Shown here one piece after another: positions 53,350 through 60,687 of a stretch of DNA of 64,000 nucleotides. Origin of the DNA: a virus; IMG/VR virus record IMGVR_UViG_3300022220_000003, positions 1 to 64,000 of that record. One strand, 5' to 3'. The position numbers and the translations under genes were made by a program. The notes below the pieces were generated by a model that saw only the letters and a program-made list of their open reading frames with translations, made no database searches and had not been told where the DNA came from. Positions within the stretch are counted from its first letter, which is position 1; the number at the start of each line of letters is the position of its first letter.

Positions 53350-53789
53350 TGGTGGCGATCGACCCCGGCAAACACGCCAGCGGGTGGGCGGTGTTTTCGC
53401 GGCGGCGGTTGTGGGCTTGTGGGTTTGGCAATGATCACCACGCGATCCTCGAGGCCGCGGTGGGCCGGGTGGATCTCGTGGTGCTCGAAGTGCCTAGGGT
53501 TTATGACCGGCGGCGGTGGAAAGGTGACCCCAACGATCTGATCGATATCTCGATCGCGGGTGGAATTTTGGCCGGGGCCTTGCGGGCCGAGCAGGTCAAG
53601 CCGATCCGGCCCCAAGACTGGAAAGGGCAGACCCCCAAGGCGGTGCAGACCGAGCGGACCGTTGCCAAGCTCACCAAGGCCGAGCTCGAAAAGCTCGAGG
53701 GGGTGACCACAAAAAGCAAGCTACACAACGTGATTGACGCGGTGGGGATCGGCTTGTGGGAGCTGAAACGATGCCAAAACGCGAGGTAA
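53346..53789 (+). CDS. RuvC-like Holliday-junction resolvase
   Basis: 147 residues. AIDPGKHASGWAVF (first Asp), LVVLEVPRVYD (Glu) and HNVIDAVGIGLWEL (C-terminal Asp) are the RuvC/RNase H-fold catalytic positions. It resolves branched DNA before packaging. Usual size. ATG ATG at 53346/53349. Confidence 0.8.
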   Translation: MMVAIDPGKHASGWAVFSRRRLWACGFGNDHHAILEAAVGRVDLVVLEVPRVYDRRRWKGDPNDLIDISIAGGILAGALRAEQVKPIRPQDWKGQTPKAVQTERTVAKLTKAELEKLEGVTTKSKLHNVIDAVGIGLWELKRCQNAR

Positions 53790-54001
53790 AAGCGTTCGAT
53801 CAGCAGAATTACGAGGACTTGATCGTCTTGCTCCAAGAGGTGCAGCTCTCGATTGATGCAATCGCGGATCGGTATGAGATATCCCAACGGACGGCGTATC
53901 GGTGGCTAAGATACGCGAAATCTGACGGGTGGGACGTGATTAAACGGGGTTGTAACCCAACCCGCTACCAATTGGCGGTGCCAACATGTCAAGCAGTCTA
54001 G
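53771..54001 (+). CDS. Helix-turn-helix protein
   Basis: 76 residues from the ATG at 53771. LQEVQLSIDAIADRYEISQRTAYRWLRYAKSDGWDV is a winged or DeoR-like HTH. It could be a regulator of late genes or a terminase-type DNA-binding helper; overlaps both neighbours. Confidence 0.7.
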   Translation: MPKREVKAFDQQNYEDLIVLLQEVQLSIDAIADRYEISQRTAYRWLRYAKSDGWDVIKRGCNPTRYQLAVPTCQAV

Positions 54002-54612
54002 CAGTGGCCGAGCAGGCCGAGGTGATTCAAGCGGCGGGGCCTCAGACCAAAGACGCGGAGGCGAGCCTCGATTTTATCAAGCGGCTCGAAATAACCACCG
54101 GGGCCGATTTCGCGGGCGCGGTGCGTATGGCGGCCCAAGTCAAAACCAAGTTTGGTGAGGTGGACGCGAAGCGCAAAGAGTACACCTCCAAGCTCGCCGA
54201 GATCGTGGACCAATTCAACGGCGAATTCAAACCGGGGCTCGAGGCCCTCAAGGAGGCCGAGAAAACCCTCAAGGATAAGCTTGCGGGGTTTGCCAAGGCC
54301 CAAGCCTATACGCGGGCCCAAATGCTTCGCAAGGCCTCGGAGGCGGCGGAGGCCGGGAAGCAAGCCAAAGCAGACGCCATGATCGCCGAGGCGGCCGGGT
54401 ACGGGGTGCCCGAGGTCAAAGGGTGCTCGATCCGGGACGTGTGGACCGGTGAGGTGGTGGACGCCGAGGCGATCCCCCGCGAGTATTTGATCGCCGATGA
54501 GAAGGCCCTCAAGGCGGTTACCAAGGCGAGAAAATGCGACCCACAGATCCCCGGGTGGCGGGCTTATCCTCAACCCTCGGTGACGATCACGGTGTCACGG
54601 GTGCGGGTATGA
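53986..54612 (+). CDS. Phage coiled-coil protein
   Basis: 208 residues. Long N-terminal helices (EYTSKLAEIVDQFNGEF.. LKEAEKTLKDKLAGF), then a conserved-looking C-terminus (SIRDVWTGEVVDAEAIPREYLIADEKALKAVTKARK, IPGWRAY) found in phage proteins next to recombination genes. Exact role unknown. Confidence 0.6.
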   Translation: MSSSLAVAEQAEVIQAAGPQTKDAEASLDFIKRLEITTGADFAGAVRMAAQVKTKFGEVDAKRKEYTSKLAEIVDQFNGEFKPGLEALKEAEKTLKDKLAGFAKAQAYTRAQMLRKASEAAEAGKQAKADAMIAEAAGYGVPEVKGCSIRDVWTGEVVDAEAIPREYLIADEKALKAVTKARKCDPQIPGWRAYPQPSVTITVSRVRV

Positions 54613-54806
54613 TCGTTGAGGTGGACGCGGATAGGTTAGAGGTTGCAGGAAAAGAGGCCCGCAAGGCCCTCGCGGCCCTACGGTCCCAAGGCCACCCCGA
54701 TGGGTGCTCGTGTAAACTTTGCACTGCGGGGCGTTATCTCGACTCGGCCTATAGGCGACTTGAGGTGAGCCTCAAGGATTCGAGCAACGGGCATGTCAGA
54801 GGATAG
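54609..54806 (+). CDS. Small protein with CSCKLC motif
   Basis: 65 residues from the ATG at 54609 (ATGA). Helical, with HPDGCSCKLCTAGRYLD in the middle. Unknown. Confidence 0.55.
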   Translation: MIVEVDADRLEVAGKEARKALAALRSQGHPDGCSCKLCTAGRYLDSAYRRLEVSLKDSSNGHVRG

Positions 54807-55590
54807 ACGACGCACAAGGCGAGAGCAGCTCGATCGTTACCTTGAGGGGGTGCAAAAAGGTGAGGCGGATCTGGCCCTCCAAGCCGATCTCGAGCTCACC
54901 AACGCGGCCTTTTCCCACCTCAAAGAAAACGCCCTCGCAAACGAGATCGAGCGGATAAAGAGCACTACCACCGAGCAGACTTATGTTGAATATTGCCTAG
55001 CGCAACGGGGTTGTATTGATGATTTAAACACCCTGCTCGACCAGTACCGCGAGGCCAAAAACGCCAGCGCCATCGTTGGGGCGGTCAAGGCGAGGTCGGA
55101 CATTATCGACAAAATGATCAAGCTCGGTCAAGATTTTGGGATCATTGAAAAGAAGCCCGAGGAAAAACGGATTGTGGCGGGGGTGGTGGTCACCCAGTTG
55201 AGCAACGAGGATCTAAAGGCGGCGATCGCCGAGCAGATCTCGAACCTAAACACGTTGGTGACGCAATACGGCAACAAAAAGTTGGTGGACGTCGAGCCGG
55301 GCGATCTCTACCGCGAATTGCCCGAGCCTAGCAATGTGATCGAGGCCAAGCTCGAGCCGGAACCGGAACCGGCCCCACCGGCGGAGCCGGAACCGGACCC
55401 TGCCCCTGAGCAACCACCACCGGAACCACTTTCCGAGACCATATCCCAACGAGCCAGGCGAATATTGACGACACCACCGCCACCACCCAAACAACGAGCT
55501 TCAAAACGGGCGGAGTCCGATAAACGAAATCGAGCCAAGGCCAATAAAGTGCACCGAGGGCGCCGAGTTGTGAAGCCCCCGGTGCGGTGA
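54793..55590 (+). CDS. Terminase small subunit candidate
   Basis: 265 residues. N-terminal DNA-binding-like helices (RREQLDRYLEGVQKG.. LTNAAFSHLKENAL), a helical core (YREAKNASAIVGAVKARSDIIDKMIKLGQDFG) typical of small terminase oligomerisation regions, then a Pro/Glu-rich linker and a very basic C-terminus. The location before terminase large subunit supports the call; there is no firm family motif. Confidence 0.6.
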   Translation: MSEDRRRTRREQLDRYLEGVQKGEADLALQADLELTNAAFSHLKENALANEIERIKSTTTEQTYVEYCLAQRGCIDDLNTLLDQYREAKNASAIVGAVKARSDIIDKMIKLGQDFGIIEKKPEEKRIVAGVVVTQLSNEDLKAAIAEQISNLNTLVTQYGNKKLVDVEPGDLYRELPEPSNVIEAKLEPEPEPAPPAEPEPDPAPEQPPPEPLSETISQRARRILTTPPPPPKQRASKRAESDKRNRAKANKVHRGRRVVKPPVR

Positions 55591-55653
55591 TATTTGGATT
55601 AAAACCGGCCCCAACGTTGCAGATCAGAAGGGGTCTATCACGAGGAGTGAGAC

Positions 55654-55953
55654 ATGGGCAGCAGCACAAGCAGAGTTATGCGGGGCGCGTTCGTTGGGAC
55701 GGGCGCTGATATCGACATTGAAACCGTAGGTTTTAGGCCGCGATCGGTTCACCTGATCAATCAAGACTCGGCCGACGAAATGTGGTGGCATAGCCACATG
55801 GCCGACGCCTCCGCGTTCAAACGGGTGACGGCGGGCACGGGATCAATTATCACGACGTTGGGGATCACGCCCTTGGCGGCCGGTTTCACATTGGGCGCCG
55901 ATACCGATCTGAATGTGGACGGTGAGACCGTGCTTTGGGAGGCCACCGAATAG
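55654..55953 (+). CDS. Phage structural-type protein
   Basis: 99 residues. IETVGFRPRSVHLINQDS.. FKRVTAGTGSIITTLGITPLAAGFTLGADTDLNVDGE is a small all-beta family found in phage structural modules. Probably a head decoration or fibre-associated protein. GAGGAGTGAGAC precedes the ATG. Confidence 0.65.
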   Translation: MGSSTSRVMRGAFVGTGADIDIETVGFRPRSVHLINQDSADEMWWHSHMADASAFKRVTAGTGSIITTLGITPLAAGFTLGADTDLNVDGETVLWEATE

Positions 55954-56020
55954 GGTGGTTTCTCGGCCGGGCGGGTCGGCTGATCCCCGCTCGGCCACTC
56001 ATATTTTGAGGAGGTGACCT

Positions 56021-56392
56021 ATGGCCGAGACCTCAGGCAACCCCTTTGGGGCCCCAAGGTACGCTCGCCACCGATCCGGGGCAACCGGGGTGGACGCGGC
56101 GACGATCACCGATCGCAAGGTCGGGATCAATATGACCGAGTACACCCACGCCCATATACAGGTGATCCCGTCCGGTGGTGCCAACCCCACGGTGGAGATC
56201 CTTTGGTGGAGTGAGGCGGCGGGCCGTTTTATTGAGGATCACACCCTAAACAGCAAAGGCGCCAAAGGCATCAACGTGCCGTTTGAGCTAACAGTGGATT
56301 GTCGTGGCCGTATCATGTTTGTGCGGTTTGACGCCTTGGCGGCGGGTAGTTGCGAGGTAATGGTTTCGGGATTCCACAGCAGCGCGATCTAG
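56021..56392 (+). CDS. Hypothetical structural-module protein
   Basis: 123 residues, with GAGGAGG upstream. All-beta (YTHAHIQVIPSGGANPTVEILWWSE). Position between the small-subunit candidate and terminase suggests a virion protein. Unknown. Confidence 0.6.
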   Translation: MAETSGNPFGAPRYARHRSGATGVDAATITDRKVGINMTEYTHAHIQVIPSGGANPTVEILWWSEAAGRFIEDHTLNSKGAKGINVPFELTVDCRGRIMFVRFDALAAGSCEVMVSGFHSSAI

Positions 56393-56395
56393 CCA

Positions 56396-57862
56396 ATGCC
56401 CGAGCCGATCCCAATGCTCCCCAGCGGTGACGCCTTGGCCGACGCCGGGCGGGATGCATTGATCGACTATTACGACCATTGCAAATCGATGGCCGGCGAG
56501 TGGGTCTATCGCCAGGTGGTGGATAACTGCCGGGCGGATATCTTGGCGGCGATCCTCGGGTATGAGGTGCAGCCGTTTCATTTGGCCCTGATGGTGTTTC
56601 AAATGCTGCACCCCGACAATTTGCAGCTCTGTTTTCGGGGTGCAGGCAAAACCACCGTTTGCACGGTGACCCGGGCGATCTTTATGCTGATCCGCAACCG
56701 GGACTTGCGGATCCTCATAGCCTCGAAAACCAAGGGCAACGCCGAGAGCATGCTCAAGGAGATCAAGGGACACCTCGAGGAAAACCAGCGACTGATCGAG
56801 GTCTTTGGGTTGTTTTACGATCCGGCGGTGGTGACCAAATGGGATAACACCGAGATCGAGATCCTCGGGCGCAGCCGCAAGACCAAAGAGAGCTCGATCA
56901 TAGCAATCGGTGTTTCGGGTGCCTTGGCCTCCAAACACGTTGACGTGATCTTGGCCGATGACTTGGTGGACGAAGAAAACGCCCGTACCAAGTATATGCG
57001 AGACCGCGTCAAGCAGTGGTATTATCAGATCTTGGATCCGGTCCTCGAGCCACCCGAGCCCGGGTTTTTGCACCGCGGTGAGTTTCACCGGTTGGGGACC
57101 AGATATCATTTTGATGACCTATACGGGCATCTGATGTCGAATGAGCTCAAGGAGCACCACCAAGTGATCCCCGCGCTCGACTCAAACGAGCGCAGCCCGT
57201 GGCCCGAAAAATTTCCGCCCGATTGGTTCAAAGCCAAAAAGGAAAAATCAGGTACGATTATATTCAACGCTCAATACCAGTGCGATACCGAGGCAATGAA
57301 GGGCGAGATCTTCCAATATGACGATTGCCAACAGGTTTCGGCTGACGACGTGCCCGCGGGTCTCAAGGTCTACATGGGTGTTGACTTGGCGATCACCGAG
57401 CAGGAACAAAACGACATGTTTTGCATAGTGGTGGGAGGTCTAGACCAGGCCGAAAACTGGTATGTGATTGACTATTTCGAGGGCCACCTCCGATTTGCAG
57501 CCCAAACCGCGGCGATCAAGCGCTACTACAAAAAACACGATCCTATCCGGGCGGCCATTGAGACCAATAGCTACCAGGCGGCCCAATACCAGACCCTCAA
57601 AGATGAGGATCAGAGCTTGCGGCTTATGCCGGTGCACACCGAGAAAGACAAGATCACCAGAGCTTGGAAGGTCTCACCGAGGTTTGAAAATAAGCAGATG
57701 TTTTTCGTCAAGGGGGGCAATATCCACAAGCTGATCGAGGCGATCGTTTTATTCCCCTCGCATCGATACAAGGACCCGTTTGACGCCTTGGACATGATGC
57801 TCAGGGCCAGCAAAGTGCGTCGACGCCGCAAGCGGCGACAACGTGAACCGGGGATCATCTGA
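56396..57862 (+). CDS. terL: Terminase large subunit
   Basis: 488 residues. ATPase: Walker A LCFRGAGKTT near residue 83, Walker B DVILADDLVD near residue 185, coupling region. RNase H-fold nuclease: VDLAITEQEQND (about residue 327), later Asp/Glu in the C-terminal half (IEAIVLFPSHRYKDPFDALDM). It cuts concatemers and pumps DNA into proheads through the portal encoded next. The stop overlaps the portal ATG. Confidence 0.92.
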   Translation: MPEPIPMLPSGDALADAGRDALIDYYDHCKSMAGEWVYRQVVDNCRADILAAILGYEVQPFHLALMVFQMLHPDNLQLCFRGAGKTTVCTVTRAIFMLIRNRDLRILIASKTKGNAESMLKEIKGHLEENQRLIEVFGLFYDPAVVTKWDNTEIEILGRSRKTKESSIIAIGVSGALASKHVDVILADDLVDEENARTKYMRDRVKQWYYQILDPVLEPPEPGFLHRGEFHRLGTRYHFDDLYGHLMSNELKEHHQVIPALDSNERSPWPEKFPPDWFKAKKEKSGTIIFNAQYQCDTEAMKGEIFQYDDCQQVSADDVPAGLKVYMGVDLAITEQEQNDMFCIVVGGLDQAENWYVIDYFEGHLRFAAQTAAIKRYYKKHDPIRAAIETNSYQAAQYQTLKDEDQSLRLMPVHTEKDKITRAWKVSPRFENKQMFFVKGGNIHKLIEAIVLFPSHRYKDPFDALDMMLRASKVRRRRKRRQREPGII

Positions 57863-59652
57863 TGACAGACAGCACCACCACCGCCACCCGAGTGAGCAAC
57901 GCCACCAACAAGCGGGCCCTGCGGGCCGTTGTGATCGGCATGCGCAAGCGTGCGGCCGAGGTGCCGCACCCTAAAAACCTCGAGGAGGGGCGGCCCGAGC
58001 CGGGGCAATCCAAGGCCCTCACCGAGGACCCGTTCGAGGCTTTGACGGCCGAGGGTCGGTTGATTGAACCACCGTTTGACCTGCTCACCTTGGCCATGTT
58101 GCCCGAGCATTCGAGCGAGCTCGGCCAATGCGTCGAGGCCTACGAGGTTAATATCGAGGGGTTTGGGTTTCGGTTTGTGCCGCGGATCCGATCCAATGTA
58201 GATATGGCCAAGCTCGATCCGGTGTTGCGTGACGCAGTGCAGCTCGAAAAAACCGAGCTCGAAAATTTTTTTGCCTACTGCTCTGGAAGGCTCTCGTGGG
58301 TTGAGACGCGGCGGCGGGTGCGAAAGGACCTCGAAACTACAGGCAACGGGTATCTAGAGGTGGTCCGCAACGCGGCGGGCAAGATCCAAGGGCTCAACCA
58401 CCTACCAAGTTATCAAATGCGCCTTGGTGGCCTCGATCAAGAGGCGGTCAAGGTGGCATTGCCGATTCACGAGCTCCAAACCGATGGGTCTATCAGGATT
58501 GTGCGGGTGCCCTCGTGGGAGCGGTTTCGGCGGTTTGCGCAATCACGATCTTTGTTGCTACGCCATGCCACCCATGTGGGCCGATACGCGATCCGGTGGT
58601 TCAAGGAATTTGGGGATCCACGGGTGTATGACTACGAATCGGGCGAGGAGGCCAAGGGCGAGGATATCGCCAAGCTCCCACCCGAGCGGCGGGCCAACGA
58701 GTTGATCCATTTCAAGCTTTACAGCCCCCGCAGCCCGTACGGCCTACCTCGGACGATTGGCAATCTATTGAGTATCTTTGGCGCGAGAGCGGCCGAGGAG
58801 ATCAACTACACCACGTTTCGCAACAACAACATACCATCAATGTTGCTCTTGGTATCCAATGGCCAGCTCACCGAGGGATCAATTGATCGGATCGAGAGCT
58901 TTGTCGAATCCCAGATCCAGGGGTCGGACAACTACAGCAAATTTTTACTCGTTGAGGCCGAGGGGCTCGGCGAGGAGGGCGAGGACACGGGCCACGTCAA
59001 GGTCGAGGTTGAGCGGCTTGTTGAGCAACAACACAAAGACGCCCTGTTCCAAAACTACTCGGGCAACGCAGACAGCCGGATCCGGCGGGCCTTCCGATTG
59101 CCACCGATCCTTGTGGGCCGGGCCGATGATTACACCCGGGCCACGGCGGACACCTCGAGGCGATTGGCAGACGAGCAGATCTTTGCTCCCGAGCGCAATA
59201 TCCACGACGATACGGTCAACCGGTTGTTATTTCCCGACATGGGGATCGTGTACCACAAGTACAAGAGCAACACCCCCAACACCACTGACAACGCCGAGCT
59301 AGTCAAGATCCTCGGCGGGGCTGAGAAAACCGGTGGCATGACCCCAAGGATCGCCCGGTTGTTGCTCGAGGATATTCTTGGCCAAGACTTGCCAGGGTTC
59401 CCGGCCGAGTTTGCAGACAAGGCCGATATGCCGTTTAGCCTGCTCATGGCCGAGGCGGTGCAAAACAAGGCAGACCCGGCGGAGCCGGGGCAACAGGTAA
59501 CGGCGATCAAGGCCTTGGACTTTATCGAAAAACTGACCGGTGGGGAGCTCGGCGAAATCGAGGAGGCCGAGCTCGCCAAAACCGCGGTGCAAATCAATCG
59601 GCACTTCGAGAAACGATGGCGCCGAGAGGTCAAGGCTAGTCTAGCGGGATAA
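57862..59652 (+). CDS. Portal protein
   Basis: 596 residues. PFDLLTLAMLPEHSSELGQCVEAYEVNIEGFGF, ETTGNGYLEVVRNAAG, LIHFKLYSPRSPYGLPR, FRNNNIPSMLLLVSNG and RIRRAFRLPPILVGRADDYT follow the PBSX-type portal order. Forms the dodecameric DNA channel at one head vertex. Size is slightly above average; the C-terminus is helical. Confidence 0.9.
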   Translation: MTDSTTTATRVSNATNKRALRAVVIGMRKRAAEVPHPKNLEEGRPEPGQSKALTEDPFEALTAEGRLIEPPFDLLTLAMLPEHSSELGQCVEAYEVNIEGFGFRFVPRIRSNVDMAKLDPVLRDAVQLEKTELENFFAYCSGRLSWVETRRRVRKDLETTGNGYLEVVRNAAGKIQGLNHLPSYQMRLGGLDQEAVKVALPIHELQTDGSIRIVRVPSWERFRRFAQSRSLLLRHATHVGRYAIRWFKEFGDPRVYDYESGEEAKGEDIAKLPPERRANELIHFKLYSPRSPYGLPRTIGNLLSIFGARAAEEINYTTFRNNNIPSMLLLVSNGQLTEGSIDRIESFVESQIQGSDNYSKFLLVEAEGLGEEGEDTGHVKVEVERLVEQQHKDALFQNYSGNADSRIRRAFRLPPILVGRADDYTRATADTSRRLADEQIFAPERNIHDDTVNRLLFPDMGIVYHKYKSNTPNTTDNAELVKILGGAEKTGGMTPRIARLLLEDILGQDLPGFPAEFADKADMPFSLLMAEAVQNKADPAEPGQQVTAIKALDFIEKLTGGELGEIEEAELAKTAVQINRHFEKRWRREVKASLAG

Positions 59653-60648
59653 ATGAACATCGGGGCCCTGTTTGATCAGGTCCGAGCCACCGATCAAGCC
59701 GTGGCCAAGGCTCTCGGGATCTCGGAGGTGGCGCAAATTGCCCGGACCGAGACGCGCCTCCGTGAATACCTCTTGGCCGAGTGGCAGACCCGAGCCAACA
59801 AGGCGGCGGCCCAAGCCGCAACATTGACCCGCAAGGGGGCTACAGCTCGCCAAGTCAACGCAGCGGTGGCCATGGGTCTCAAACCGTGGGCCGAGGTGGT
59901 GGCCCCCCGTATGGATCGGGAGCTCGCCAAGGTCTACCGGTTGGCCAAGATCGCGGGATGGCGCAAAGCAACAGGCCAAACCAAGGCCCCGTTGACCTAC
60001 GATACCCCGAATTTTGAGCAGATGGCCAAGGCCGCACCCCGTGAGGGATTTGCGGTTTTGCCTACGTTTGACAAGCTTGACATTGACACGGTTGACGCCC
60101 TCACCGAGCAACAGATGTTTTGGCTCGGGGCTCACTACGAGGAAAACGTGGGGGCCACGATAGCTAGCACCGTGTCGGAGGTGATGGCCCAAGAGGGGCG
60201 AAATCGCCAAGTGGCCGCGGTTACGATGCGAGAGCGGCTCGCCGAGACCTTGGGCCAGGTGGTGACCCCGGCCGGGTGGCATGGGTCGGTGCGTCAATAC
60301 ATGGAAGGGGTGGCAGCCAATGCCGCCACCGTGGGCCGGGCCTATGGGCAAGTGGCCGCGTTCAACGAGGCCGGTGTAACACGCTACGAGATCGCAAATC
60401 CCACCGATGAGAGGACTTGTCCGGTTTGCTCGCATATGGACGGTAAAAACTTCACCGTCGAGCAGGCCAACCAACAGATCGCGGCGGAGCTCAAGGCCGA
60501 GAGCAGAGACGATATCAAGTCAACACACCCATGGTACAACTATAAAGAGCTAACGAGTATCAGCCTCAAGGCCGGCAATGTGAGCCCGCAAGACTCCGCG
60601 GCCCTCGCCAAGGCCGGTTTTCCCTTGCCGCCATTCCATTTCAGATGA
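59653..60648 (+). CDS. MuF-like minor head protein
   Basis: 331 residues, starting at the base after the portal stop. The C-terminal ERTCPVCSHMDGKNFTVEQA and PPFHFR match the Mu gpF/SPP1 gp7 head morphogenesis family, which binds portal and may enter the host with DNA. The N-terminus is helical. Confidence 0.85.
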   Translation: MNIGALFDQVRATDQAVAKALGISEVAQIARTETRLREYLLAEWQTRANKAAAQAATLTRKGATARQVNAAVAMGLKPWAEVVAPRMDRELAKVYRLAKIAGWRKATGQTKAPLTYDTPNFEQMAKAAPREGFAVLPTFDKLDIDTVDALTEQQMFWLGAHYEENVGATIASTVSEVMAQEGRNRQVAAVTMRERLAETLGQVVTPAGWHGSVRQYMEGVAANAATVGRAYGQVAAFNEAGVTRYEIANPTDERTCPVCSHMDGKNFTVEQANQQIAAELKAESRDDIKSTHPWYNYKELTSISLKAGNVSPQDSAALAKAGFPLPPFHFR

Positions 60649-60687
60649 CGTTGCGCCGTTGACGTCAGTTGACGTCTAGGAGGCCCC